DNA of 17,554 nucleotides from UBA1368 sp964563125 (GTDB lineage: Bacteria; Bacillota; Syntrophomonadia; Syntrophomonadales; Syntrophomonadaceae). Below, in pieces: positions 6,927-15,583 of the stretch (position 1 is its first letter; each line of letters begins with the position of its first letter). The stretch lies in NCBI GenBank assembly GCA_964563125.1, contig CAZLVY010000046.1, forward strand, positions 1 to 17,554, given 5' to 3'. A program made the translations under genes and the position numbers. The notes under the pieces were generated by a model. That model worked only from the letters and a program-made list of their open reading frames with translations. It searched no databases and had not been told where the DNA came from.

Positions 6927-9266
6927 TTATTTTATTTCAACTACTGTTACTCCATGTCCGCCTTCTTCGAGAAAACCATCGCGAAATGATTTAACGTAAT
7001 AATGGCCGTTTAAATAATTACGGACTGCTAAACGCAGTGCGCCAGTACCCTTACCGTGGATAATGCGAACCGAGTCAAGATTAACCAGGTGAGCATCCTC
7101 CAAATATCTCTCAATTTGCTCCAAAGCTTCTTCACCATTTTTTCCTCGCAAATCAATTTCTTTAGAGATAAACTTAGCTTTCTCCAGATATGTCTGATTA
7201 CGGATTTTAGTTTTTTGTTCTTCTATCGATTCACTTTTTACCAGTTCTTGAAATTTGACCGTTAACTTGAGAATTCCAACCTGTACAATAACATCTCCTT
7301 GTTTGTTGGGACCATCCACAACAAAACCTTTTTGTTTTATATTTTTTATGAGAACATGGTCGCCCGGTCTAATTTCACCCTGGTTGTGATCTGCTTTTTC
7401 TTTTTCCTGGCCTTCCATAGTATTTATTTTTTTTATCTTCTGATGGGCTTTTTCTACTTCGTGCCACTTAGGAGGATTTTCCTTATCCTTAATAGTATCT
7501 TTTAATTCTTGTATAGCTTTATTAGCTTCATTTTTTATATTTTTAAGGTATTCATAGGCCTCCAAGTTAGCTTTTTGCAATATTTGTTCACGCTCTACCT
7601 GAAGATTCTGCTGCTCTATAGCTAATTCTGCTTTTTCCTTCAGTAAATTATTCTGCATCAAGTCAATTTCGTTTTCAGTCTTTTCGTATTGATGTTTTTT
7701 TTCTTTAAGTTCGGTTAACATTTGGCCTAATTCCATTTCTTTTTGCGGTAACAACTTATTAGCTTTTTGAACAAGCTGTTTATCCAAACCAAGGCGGGTT
7801 GCTATTTGAAACGCATTGCTCTGTCCAGGCATACCGATAGTAAGCTTATAAGTAGGATTAAGTTTTACAGGATCAAATTCCACACAAGCATTTTCGACAC
7901 GCTCATTTTGATAGGCATAATATTTTAATTCACTTTGATGAGTAGTAACTACTACTTTAGTCTTTTTATGTCTTAATTCTTCCAGTATTACTCGAGCTAA
8001 TGCAGCACCTTCAGCCGGGTCAGTTCCTGCTCCCAGTTCATCTAATAAAACTAGTGATTTTTCATTTGCCAAAGCTAAAATATCAATAATATTTTTCATA
8101 TGTGAGGAAAAAGTGCTCAAAGACTGTTCGATGCTTTGTTCATCACCTATATCTACATAAATAGAATCGAATATCGATATAATGCTATTCTCCCGAGCAG
8201 GTATAAATAATCCGCTCATCGCCATTACAGTTAATAGGCCCAGCGTTTTTAAAACTACTGTTTTGCCCCCCGTATTAGGACCGGTAATGATCAGCATATC
8301 AAAAACATCTCCCAGTTTTATATCAATGGGTACTGCCGTTTCTCCCAGCAGGGGATGCTTAGCTCTGCTGATATCAATAATGCCATTTTTATTTATTTGG
8401 GGGCGAAAAGAATTGGTTTTATAGGCAAATCGTGCCCGGGCAAAAATATGATCAAGAGAACTGAGTAACTTTAGGTTATAAAGCATTGTTTCCACCTGAT
8501 ATGTTACTTCCAGGCTCAACTCTCTCAGAATTCTCTCAACTTCTCTTTTTTCTTCAGCCTGCAGTCCTCTGATTTTATTATTGTGCTCAACAACCGGCAT
8601 CGGTTCAATAAAAACAGTAGCCCCGCTGGAGGACTCGTCATGAAGAATACCTTTTACTTCATAACGGTACTCCTGTCTTACCGGCACAACATAACGTCCA
8701 TCTCTTTCTGTTATCAGTGATTCCTGTAAGTATTTCTGGTTATGCTCAGAGCGAATAAACTGATTAAGGTATTCTTTAATTCGTAAACGGGAAGTATTAA
8801 TTTGTCTTCTAATAGTATTAAGGGTAGGAGAAGCAGAATCTTTAACATCGCCATCTTCGCTTATGGCATCGGTAATCTTTGTTTCCAATGAACGGTTTTC
8901 CTCTAACTGACTGCCGTATTTTTGCAAAGCCTTATACTTATTATCATCAGTCATCTTCTTGGCTAACCTTGCGGCCATCAATAGAAAATATACTTCAATT
9001 AAATCCGTTGGCGCAAGCATACTGTTGATTCTAGCTTTAGCCAATAAAGAATCAATTAATTTGACACGGCTAAGAAAAGAAGGCTCACCATAACGTATTA
9101 ATTCCATCGCTTCGGCAGTTTCGTTCAGTCTGCTCAATACTATTTCGTAATTATCAGATGGCTCATATTCTATAATATTGTGCTTACCGCCTTCAAAATA
9201 GGTGTATTCTAAAAGTTGTAACTGTATTTTATTAAATTCAAGTTTCGTCAGGGTTTTCTTGTTCAT
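6927..9266 (-). CDS. mutS2: Endonuclease MutS2
   Basis: MutS2 is a cytoplasmic MutS-family ATPase without the mismatch-recognition domain. It is linked to suppression of recombination and, in Bacillus, to resolving collided ribosomes. The 779 residues match the usual 780-790. After the lever/core region comes the ATPase: Walker A GPNTGGKT near residue 329, Walker B LVLLDELGAGTDPAEG near 405-420, then TTHQSELK. A long charged coiled coil spans about 510-620. The C-terminal Smr nuclease domain shows IDLRGKNGEEAL and the signature IIHGKGTGALR, ending GVTVVEIK. GGAG lies 7 bases before the ATG, and the gene follows the NIF3-like gene by 22 bases, so it is last in the zapA operon. Nothing is missing. 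Confidence 0.96.
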   Translation of the reverse strand: MNKKTLTKLEFNKIQLQLLEYTYFEGGKHNIIEYEPSDNYEIVLSRLNETAEAMELIRYGEPSFLSRVKLIDSLLAKARINSMLAPTDLIEVYFLLMAARLAKKMTDDNKYKALQKYGSQLEENRSLETKITDAISEDGDVKDSASPTLNTIRRQINTSRLRIKEYLNQFIRSEHNQKYLQESLITERDGRYVVPVRQEYRYEVKGILHDESSSGATVFIEPMPVVEHNNKIRGLQAEEKREVERILRELSLEVTYQVETMLYNLKLLSSLDHIFARARFAYKTNSFRPQINKNGIIDISRAKHPLLGETAVPIDIKLGDVFDMLIITGPNTGGKTVVLKTLGLLTVMAMSGLFIPARENSIISIFDSIYVDIGDEQSIEQSLSTFSSHMKNIIDILALANEKSLVLLDELGAGTDPAEGAALARVILEELRHKKTKVVVTTHQSELKYYAYQNERVENACVEFDPVKLNPTYKLTIGMPGQSNAFQIATRLGLDKQLVQKANKLLPQKEMELGQMLTELKEKKHQYEKTENEIDLMQNNLLKEKAELAIEQQNLQVEREQILQKANLEAYEYLKNIKNEANKAIQELKDTIKDKENPPKWHEVEKAHQKIKKINTMEGQEKEKADHNQGEIRPGDHVLIKNIKQKGFVVDGPNKQGDVIVQVGILKLTVKFQELVKSESIEEQKTKIRNQTYLEKAKFISKEIDLRGKNGEEALEQIERYLEDAHLVNLDSVRIIHGKGTGALRLAVRNYLNGHYYVKSFRDGFLEEGGHGVTVVEIK

Positions 9267-9288
9267 CGTACAACTCCATTACGTAATT

Positions 9289-10257
9289 TTAATGCAAATC
9301 ATGTTCCTTGCCTCTGGCAATTCTTATTAAGCCGGAACAAGGAATTATAGTTATGTTTTCATGTTCAATCTGATCTAATAATAAATTCATTCCTAATGAG
9401 TCACTAGCCATATGACCAGCAATAATTACATTAATATTATTGGCTTTAGCTGCCTCACGATGCTTTTCCTGCATATGCATGCCAATAATAGTACCTACTC
9501 CTGCTGCCGCCATTTTTTCATATGCCTTTTCCGATCCCGAAGTTCCTCCGGTCATTTTTATAAATATTTTTCCCGCTCTCTTATTCTTGTCACCAATTAT
9601 TATTCCAGGTCCAGCCTTGAGTTCCCGTGCTCTTTTGTACTCAGGAATTTCATAGAGAATATCAAGGACATCCTGCAAGGTTGAATATTCATTATTCCGG
9701 AACTTTTCCCGTAAAAAATCATCAACTAAATTATCCGCCGGAGAATGTACACACATAAAAGGTATATCCAGCAGCCGTGCTGCGTCAACTGCTCTTTGAT
9801 GGTTCATAGGCATAATGGTTCTCCTCACCTCAGATATGCGGGCAGCCATCAGAGATTCTCCTATATTAATCGGCACACCGGCTTTTTCCAGCATATCTGC
9901 CTGCACATGCATCACATCGTAAAGGGCAGCATAGGCTTTCCCCTCTGGATGATGTGCCAAAACCATGTCAATCTTTTGCCCCTTCTGATTTAAGCGATCA
10001 GCCAAAAGAATTTCCGGCGTTTCAATATCAATACCGCACATAATGGTTTTAATTTCTTCTTCACCTGTACCGACCAGAATTCTTGTATCACTAAAAGGAT
10101 TAGTTAAAGTTTCCTGGTCAAAATATGATTTTTCCTCAGCAGATAATTTTTCGTATTCTCTTAATTTGTCTTCCAGCAGTCTATTTACATAATCACCGCG
10201 AATATCGTGCCGTTTACCGATATCGACTGCTAAATCATAAATTTGTCTTAATCTCAT
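9289..10257 (-). CDS. NIF3-like (YbgI/YqfO superfamily) putative metal-binding protein
   Basis: From the ATG at 10257 it has 322 residues, between E. coli YbgI (about 247) and Bacillus YqfO (about 373). Features of the NIF3 superfamily, whose members bind a two-metal centre, are visible: VLAHHPEG with His102/His103, CVHSPADN with His171 and Asp175, and near the C terminus AGHMASDSLGM with His282. Asp286 stands where NIF3 proteins usually have Glu. The N-terminal 60 residues (helical, charged) and the middle do not look like standard NIF3, so this is a divergent branch; the biochemical role of the family is unsettled. The frame is open to a TTG at 10278, but GGAGG lies 9 bases before 10257. 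It overlaps the upstream metalloenzyme gene by 23 bases, which suggests translational coupling, and precedes mutS2. Confidence 0.75.
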   Translation of the reverse strand: MRLRQIYDLAVDIGKRHDIRGDYVNRLLEDKLREYEKLSAEEKSYFDQETLTNPFSDTRILVGTGEEEIKTIMCGIDIETPEILLADRLNQKGQKIDMVLAHHPEGKAYAALYDVMHVQADMLEKAGVPINIGESLMAARISEVRRTIMPMNHQRAVDAARLLDIPFMCVHSPADNLVDDFLREKFRNNEYSTLQDVLDILYEIPEYKRARELKAGPGIIIGDKNKRAGKIFIKMTGGTSGSEKAYEKMAAAGVGTIIGMHMQEKHREAAKANNINVIIAGHMASDSLGMNLLLDQIEHENITIIPCSGLIRIARGKEHDLH

Positions 10258-11170
10258 TATTCTCTTCCTCCATTCCAATTACTTGTAAAACAAATGGGGT
10301 AATATCAGTCAATGATTTAATCATGTCATAGTTAATTGCCTTAACATGATTATGAATGATTATAGTCGGTACCGGATTCATTGTATGGGTATTAATGGAC
10401 AGATCCTCAATATTCCCATGATCACTTACAATCATAATTAGCATTCCATCTAGATCCATACTGCTCATGCCGGAAAAGAAAGCATCGAAATTTTCATAAA
10501 TTTGTACAGCTGCAGGCATATCTTGTTTATGCCCCGTTTGATCACTGATAAAATATTCATAAAGAGTAAAGTCATGATTCACCGCAATTCCAGCCAAATT
10601 TTCTCCCGCTTTCCGGGGAGTTATAATTTTTACATCATAGCCCCAATCCGTTAGCAGTTTATTGGTAAAATCCTGATAAACTGCATTTCCCTCCGCTAAA
10701 TCATCAAAATTGCGCAGAGCCTGTTTAGAACTAAGTGCTACCAGAGTAGAAGTAGAAAATTTGAAATCTTTCTTTTTGGCTATTTCGAAGAACTCATTGC
10801 GGTAAGCATTGGCAAAAGTTACTTTTTTCCCTTGTTCATTTAATGTTTTCATCAGACTATGGGAAGAAATGATTTCCTGGAGCTGTATGGTTGGAAAGGC
10901 ATTTATGTGTTCGCCGGCTATTTGAGCCGCATTGCAGCCTGTCCATAAAGTAGTTTGACCAGTTGCACTTTGCGGAATACCTGCAACGTTTAAAAGGCTG
11001 TCAGTAGGAATTAAGACAACATTTTCCCGCTCAATTTTACCAGAATCCTGATATAGCAGATGACCTCCCAAAAGATTATCCAGAAATGGTGTCTTAGCCA
11101 AGTGATAGGGGTTTTTTTCGTTTTTATCCCCAAGACCAAATCCATCAATAAATATCATTAAAACTTTCAT
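10235..11170 (-). CDS. Alkaline-phosphatase-superfamily metalloenzyme (phosphoglycerate mutase/phosphopentomutase-like)
   Basis: The protein has 311 residues and looks soluble. The start MKVLMIFIDGFGLGD carries the first metal-binding Asp (Asp9). PQSATGQTTLWTG near residues 67-79 holds a candidate Ser/Thr nucleophile, and IVSDHGNIEDL plus NTHTMNPVP near the C terminus provide the Asp-His pair and last His of the two-metal site. This is the Pfam Metalloenzyme arrangement shared by iPGM and phosphopentomutase. At 311 residues it is shorter than iPGM (about 510) and phosphopentomutase (about 390), so it is probably a different hydrolase or mutase of unknown substrate. AAGGA lies about 10 bases before the ATG. 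Its 3' end overlaps the NIF3-like gene by 23 bases, and it sits 56 bases downstream of polX. Confidence 0.8.
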   Translation of the reverse strand: MKVLMIFIDGFGLGDKNEKNPYHLAKTPFLDNLLGGHLLYQDSGKIERENVVLIPTDSLLNVAGIPQSATGQTTLWTGCNAAQIAGEHINAFPTIQLQEIISSHSLMKTLNEQGKKVTFANAYRNEFFEIAKKKDFKFSTSTLVALSSKQALRNFDDLAEGNAVYQDFTNKLLTDWGYDVKIITPRKAGENLAGIAVNHDFTLYEYFISDQTGHKQDMPAAVQIYENFDAFFSGMSSMDLDGMLIMIVSDHGNIEDLSINTHTMNPVPTIIIHNHVKAINYDMIKSLTDITPFVLQVIGMEEENNEIKTNL

Positions 11171-11226
11171 TTAAACTATCCTTTTTTTATAAAATAAACA
11201 ACTTAACAGATAAGGAAATACTAAAA

Positions 11227-12900
11227 TTATTTTTTAAACAGAAAACGGGTAAGCTTATCTTTGTCCCAGGTATTAATTACATCTTCCGGTTCCAGCCAAC
11301 CTCTCCTGGCATTAGTTATACCATACTGGACCAAACTCAGATCCTGTATATGATGTGCATCACTGTTGATGGCTATTTTCACGCCGTACTCTTTTGCCTG
11401 ACGAGCAATCTCAGCATCAATATCAAGTCGATCAGGATGTGAGTTTATTTCCAGCGCTACTTTATTTTTCAGAGCAGCATCTAAAATCGGCTCAATATTT
11501 ATTTCATAACCTGGGCGGCGGTTCAACAATCTACCGGTTAAATGACCCATAATATTTGCATTTTCATTTTTCATAGCCTTGATGATGCGCTCAGTTTGTT
11601 TATCTTTATCCAGATGAAAGTTACTGTGAATTGAAGTTACCACTATATCCAACTCCGCTAATATATTATCATTAAAATCCAGTTGTCCATCCTTTAAAAT
11701 ATCAGCTTCGATACCTTTTAAAATTGTAACCTCTTCTGACTGCTCGTTTAAGGCATCAATTACTTTAGCCTGGGCGGCAAGCCGTTCTTCATTTAGCCCG
11801 CCGCTAATAGGAAGTGATTTAGAATGGTCGGTTATAGCAATGTAATCATAATTTAGTTCTGCTGCCGCAGTTTTCATTTCTTCAATTTTAGCGCCGCCAT
11901 CACTCCAGGTGGAATGAATATGTAAATCTCCTTTTAAATCCTGACTTTCAATTAATAAAGGAAGTTTATTTGCTGTTACTGCTGCAATTTCACCCGTATT
12001 CTCACGCAGTTCTGCAGGAATATAACTATAACCCAGTTTTTTATAAACTTGATCTTCACTGCTTAAACCTTGCAAACTTTTTATATCCACATTATGAAAG
12101 ATTTCATGGCGATGTGCTTTCGATCCCGTAGTCCATACTAAATAAGGAAAGAAATCTGCAAGTGTAACAACTATGACTTCAAAATCAATGTTATAAGCCA
12201 ATTTACCAGAAATGCAATCAGGTTGCGCCCGGTTTATGGAAACGATGCCGGGATATTTGCTGACATAATTATATACTTCGGAAAAATCGTCTGAAGCTAT
12301 CAGAATATCTATATCGCTTACCAGCGGCTTTCCCCTTCTTAAACTGCCAACTATACTGGCATGTGATACTGATTCTATACCTAGCAAATAATCTTTGAAT
12401 TGTTTGGCAACTGGTAAAGCTAACCCCAAAGTTGCTTTACCCGCACTTTGGGTTAATATTTCCATACCTTTTATTATATTATATTCCGTTTTACTTCCCA
12501 GTCCCGGTAATTTTCTAATTTGCTGCTCTTTAGCTGCCTTCTGCAGTTCATCAAGATTATTTATACCCAGGCTGTAATAAATGATACGAACTGTTTTATG
12601 GCCTAATCCTGGAATAGAAAGCATTTGAAGTACCCCTTCGGGTACTTCATTGAGAAGTCTGTGATAATATTCGCAGCTGCCACTTTCTAACATTTCTTCA
12701 ATTTTAGCTTTAACTGCTTTTCCAACACCAGGAATATGGTCAACACGGTTTAACCTGTACAAATCATTTATATTTTCTTCAAGTCGAAAAACTGCATTAG
12801 CTGCATTGCGATACGCTCTTATTTTAAAAGGATTATCGTCTTTGATTTCCAGTAAATCAGCTATCTTTAATAAAATTTGAGCAACCTCGCGATTTGTCAT
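11227..12900 (-). CDS. polX: DNA polymerase X family protein with PHP domain
   Basis: Bacterial PolX fills short gaps in base-excision repair, and its PHP domain adds Mn-dependent 3'-5' exonuclease and AP-site activity. The 557 residues are in the usual 560-580 range. Helix-hairpin-helix motifs appear at IPGVGKAV (56-63), IPGLGHKT (96-103) and LPGLGSKT (131-138). The palm has GSLRRGK and the catalytic DID (Asp196, Asp198) with the third Asp at 239 (NIDFEV). The PHP domain from about 324 keeps its metal ligands: LHIHSTWSD, AITDHS, GIEAD, SIHSN, NSHPDR and NSDAHH. The active sites look intact. AGGATGG precedes the ATG, which lies only 4 bases after the zapA stop, so the two are probably coupled. 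A perfect 9-bp stem with a GAAG loop occurs in the mRNA at 12627-12648. Confidence 0.95.
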   Translation of the reverse strand: MTNREVAQILLKIADLLEIKDDNPFKIRAYRNAANAVFRLEENINDLYRLNRVDHIPGVGKAVKAKIEEMLESGSCEYYHRLLNEVPEGVLQMLSIPGLGHKTVRIIYYSLGINNLDELQKAAKEQQIRKLPGLGSKTEYNIIKGMEILTQSAGKATLGLALPVAKQFKDYLLGIESVSHASIVGSLRRGKPLVSDIDILIASDDFSEVYNYVSKYPGIVSINRAQPDCISGKLAYNIDFEVIVVTLADFFPYLVWTTGSKAHRHEIFHNVDIKSLQGLSSEDQVYKKLGYSYIPAELRENTGEIAAVTANKLPLLIESQDLKGDLHIHSTWSDGGAKIEEMKTAAAELNYDYIAITDHSKSLPISGGLNEERLAAQAKVIDALNEQSEEVTILKGIEADILKDGQLDFNDNILAELDIVVTSIHSNFHLDKDKQTERIIKAMKNENANIMGHLTGRLLNRRPGYEINIEPILDAALKNKVALEINSHPDRLDIDAEIARQAKEYGVKIAINSDAHHIQDLSLVQYGITNARRGWLEPEDVINTWDKDKLTRFLFKK

Positions 12901-12904
12901 GAAA

Positions 12905-13174
12905 TTATCCCATCCTATTTTTCTTTTCCTCTTCTAAAGCCTTAACCATTTCGTCATAATCTTCTTGCAGCTTATTCAGCTCATCAGCTAAATTGAGGGC
13001 TGTTAATACTGCCAGTTTCGTATTAGATAAATTGGGATTACGTTGTTGGATCATTTTCATGCGTCTATCAACGTAAGATGCCAGCATTTGAATATACTCG
13101 GGATTCTCATTACCTTTTACAGTATATTCTTCACTAAAAATTTCAACTATAACCTTATTAAAATTATTCTTCAT
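12905..13174 (-). CDS. zapA: Cell division protein ZapA
   Basis: ZapA binds FtsZ and bundles protofilaments at the division ring. The 89 residues have the family layout: a short beta start (NKVIVEIFSEEYTVKG), the NPEYIQMLASYVDRRMK helix, LSNTKLAVLTALNLADEL, and a C-terminal coiled coil rich in Glu and Lys. It is commonly found at the head of polX/mutS2 clusters in Firmicutes. The start is odd: the ATG at 13174 has no close Shine-Dalgarno. AAGGGGG lies 17 bases upstream of it but exactly 8 bases upstream of an in-frame CTG at 13183, which would add three residues (LNN). I keep the ATG but regard the CTG as possible. The 107-base gap to phoU (13175-13281) has no clear terminator; a separate promoter there is likely but not obvious. 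Confidence 0.9.
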   Translation of the reverse strand: MKNNFNKVIVEIFSEEYTVKGNENPEYIQMLASYVDRRMKMIQQRNPNLSNTKLAVLTALNLADELNKLQEDYDEMVKALEEEKKNRMG

Positions 13175-13281
13175 ATTATTCAGGTTGATCGCCCCCTTAT
13201 AAGCATCAATAATAATATTCTATATTGTATCCTTATTTCCTTTAAATACTTCGGTGCAACCAATCTAATCGAATAATTATT

Positions 13282-13962
13282 TTATTTTTGTATTTGTTCA
13301 CGAGCAATCTTATTTAAATCGACTCTAATTCCTTGAACAGTATATATAACCATTTCTCCAAGGTTAGTGGCGTGGTCTCCAATTCTTTCCAAATGGCCGG
13401 CTACTAAGAGAAGGGCTGTAGCCTGGGGAATATTCTTCTGATCCTGCAACATATATGAAAGTAATTCTCTAAAAATCTGATCGTATAAACAATCCATTTC
13501 TACTTCCATTGCTACCAGAGTATTGGATATATTCACATCTGCTTCAATAAATGCTGCTAAAGCTGTTTCTATCATTTTTTGAGCATTATCGGACATTCGC
13601 GGAATATCTATCAGTGGTTTAATATATTTTTTATCATACAGATCAATTGCAATCCGGGCAATATCTTCGGCGTGGTCAGCCATTCTCTCTATATCAACTA
13701 TCATGCGCAAAACAGTTCCAATTAAACGCAGATCGCTTGCCATTGGTTGTTTTAAGGCAATTAACTCTAAAGCCTTACTTTCCAACTCTCTTTCCATTTT
13801 ATCAACAATATCATCATTTTCGATTACTTCCCTGGCCAGTTTTAAATCTTTATCCACCAGTGCTTTGACAGACTTTAAAACCTGATCTGCCAACAGCCTG
13901 CCCATTATAGTAACCTCTTCCTTTAATTTGATTAATTCCTTTTCCAATGATTCCCTTATCAT
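13282..13962 (-). CDS. phoU: Phosphate transport regulator PhoU
   Basis: PhoU is a cytoplasmic helical protein that links the Pst transporter to the phosphate-sensing kinase and shuts the Pho response off when phosphate is plentiful. The 226 residues form the typical two three-helix bundles. Each carries the metal-cluster motif: ERMADHAEDIARIA near residue 95 and ERIGDHATNLGEMVIYTVQG near 192-211. The start ATG has a long AAGGAGGAGG whose 5' end overlaps the pstB stop codon; the two genes are 15 bases apart. It is the last gene of the pst operon. The kinase/response regulator pair that PhoU would control is not in this window. Confidence 0.95.
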   Translation of the reverse strand: MIRESLEKELIKLKEEVTIMGRLLADQVLKSVKALVDKDLKLAREVIENDDIVDKMERELESKALELIALKQPMASDLRLIGTVLRMIVDIERMADHAEDIARIAIDLYDKKYIKPLIDIPRMSDNAQKMIETALAAFIEADVNISNTLVAMEVEMDCLYDQIFRELLSYMLQDQKNIPQATALLLVAGHLERIGDHATNLGEMVIYTVQGIRVDLNKIAREQIQK

Positions 13963-13977
13963 TTTTCTTCCTCCTCC

Positions 13978-14733
13978 TTAACCAAAACGTCCGGTTATAT
14001 AGTCTTCAGTTCTCTTATCCCGAGGATTAACAAACAAATCCTTGGTTTTACTGTATTCGATCATATATCCATTAAGAAAAAATCCGGTATAATCTGAAAC
14101 TCGAGCTGCCTGCTGCATATTATGGGTAACTATGACAATTGTATAATCTTTCTTCAGTTCCCCGATCAAATCCTCCAGCTTTGATGTCGAAATGGGATCT
14201 AAGGCAGATGCAGGCTCATCCATTAATAATACCTGCGGTTCTACAGCTAAGACCCGCGCAATAACCAGTCGCTGCTGCTGCCCTCCCGATAGTCCTGCTG
14301 CCGGTTTGTGAATTCGGTCTTTTACTTCCTGCCAGAGATTGGCGGACTTTAAACTTTTTTCAACAATGCTGTCCAACTGAACCTTATTTTTCATTCCATG
14401 TATTTTGGGTCCATAGGCAACATTTTCATATATTGACAAAGGAAAAACTGAAGGCTTCTGAAAAACCATGCCTACTTTTTTTCTTAGTAACACAACATCA
14501 ATATCATTACTATAAATATTTTTTTCATCCAGATAAATCTGACCTTCGGTTTTGGTTCCGTCAATAAGCTCATTAAGACGGTTTATAGTTCTCAAAAAAG
14601 TTGATTTACCGCATCCTGAAGGCCCTATTAATGCTGTAACCCTATTTTCATATATATCCATATCAATACCGTGCAAGGCCTGAAAATCTTTATAAAATAC
14701 TTTAACTTCTTCACTTTTTAACTTAGTCTTCAA
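13978..14733 (-). CDS. pstB: Phosphate ABC transporter ATP-binding protein PstB
   Basis: PstB is the ATPase that drives phosphate import through PstC/PstA at the inner face of the membrane. All ABC motifs are present: Walker A GPSGCGKS, Q-loop VFQKPSVFP, signature LSGGQQQR, Walker B LLMDEPASALD and the switch His in VTHN. The start is uncertain. A GTG at 14742 is in frame but is itself part of the only Shine-Dalgarno (GAGGTG). A TTG at 14733 lies 8 bases after GAGG, so I prefer it, giving about 251 residues, the normal PstB size. The gene follows pstA by 13 to 22 bases depending on the start and precedes phoU by 15 bases. Confidence 0.95.
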   Translation of the reverse strand: MKTKLKSEEVKVFYKDFQALHGIDMDIYENRVTALIGPSGCGKSTFLRTINRLNELIDGTKTEGQIYLDEKNIYSNDIDVVLLRKKVGMVFQKPSVFPLSIYENVAYGPKIHGMKNKVQLDSIVEKSLKSANLWQEVKDRIHKPAAGLSGGQQQRLVIARVLAVEPQVLLMDEPASALDPISTSKLEDLIGELKKDYTIVIVTHNMQQAARVSDYTGFFLNGYMIEYSKTKDLFVNPRDKRTEDYITGRFG

Positions 14734-14755
14734 TTTAAACACCTCAAATTCAGCT

Positions 14756-15583
14756 TTATTGACGAACTACTTTTCTAAGACTTAAATTAGCCAGATAATT
14801 AATAATTATAATCAGAACTATGATCAGTAAAGCGGTACCAAAAGCTCTCTCCATCGAGATACCTTCCATAGCCAACATATATAGGTGCACCGCCATAGTT
14901 CTGGCCGGGTCATTAATACTTAAAGGCATTCCCAACGAGCTTCCCGCGGTTAATATTACTGCCGCAGATTCACCTACTGCTCTGCCTGTGGATAGAATTA
15001 TTCCGGTTATAATACCTGGCGCTGCCGCCGGCAATATTAAGCTTTTGATTGTGTACCATTTAGTAGCACCTAATGCAAAACTATTAAAGCGGTAATCCTG
15101 TGGGACCGCAATTATAGCCTCCTGAGCAGTTCTGGTTATAGTCGGCAGAATCATTATTGCCAGGGTAAGTGCCCCTGACAATATAGACCAGCCCATATCC
15201 AAAAAGATTACAAAAAAAACAAATCCGAATAAGCCATATACGATCGAAGGTATGCCCGCTAAAGTTTCAGCCGTCAATTTCACCACATAACCGAATTTAC
15301 TGTTTTTATGTCCGTATTCTTCCAGGTATAAAGCTGCTCCCACCCCCAGGGGGACGGCCAGTATCAGTGAAACCAGAGTAAGATAAATGGTTCCAATAAT
15401 AGTGGTCGATATTCCACCTTCTTTACCGGCCCGGGAAGGCGGCTGAGTAATAAAATCCCAGCTTATCGACGAAATACCCTTTACAACAATATAGCCAATT
15501 ATTCCAACCAGTATAGTAATGATTATTAAAGCCGACAGCCAAAACAAAACTGTAATTATTTTTTCCTTCGCTTTAGTTGCCAT
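14756..15583 (-). CDS. pstA: Phosphate ABC transporter permease PstA
   Basis: PstA is one of the two membrane subunits of the high-affinity phosphate importer. The 275 residues contain about six hydrophobic segments, the first at residues 11-34 (VLFWLSALIIITILVGIIGY). The cytoplasmic EAA-type coupling loop, which contacts PstB, is visible around FNSFALGATKWYTIKSLILP, followed by a PGIITGIILSTGRAVGE segment that closely parallels one in PstC. The ATG at 15583 lies inside the end of pstC, an 11-base overlap, with AGGT upstream; the two subunits are probably translated in step. Confidence 0.95.
   Translation of the reverse strand: MATKAKEKIITVLFWLSALIIITILVGIIGYIVVKGISSISWDFITQPPSRAGKEGGISTTIIGTIYLTLVSLILAVPLGVGAALYLEEYGHKNSKFGYVVKLTAETLAGIPSIVYGLFGFVFFVIFLDMGWSILSGALTLAIMILPTITRTAQEAIIAVPQDYRFNSFALGATKWYTIKSLILPAAAPGIITGIILSTGRAVGESAAVILTAGSSLGMPLSINDPARTMAVHLYMLAMEGISMERAFGTALLIIVLIIIINYLANLSLRKVVRQ

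Noticed and set aside
6808..6999. Open frame of 63 codons on the plus strand
   Set aside because: It runs through the repeat region and into the antisense of the mutS2 3' end, has no RBS, and its composition is that of the repeat.
9412..9684. Overlapping plus-strand open frames of 71-90 codons, rich in Ser, Cys and Phe
   Set aside because: They are antisense shadows of the NIF3-like gene, without ribosome binding sites.
12421..12460. Inverted repeat aacccc-aaagt / actttgggtt in polX
   Set aside because: It has a bulge, sits in ordinary coding sequence and has no T-tract or promoter nearby; probably coincidence.
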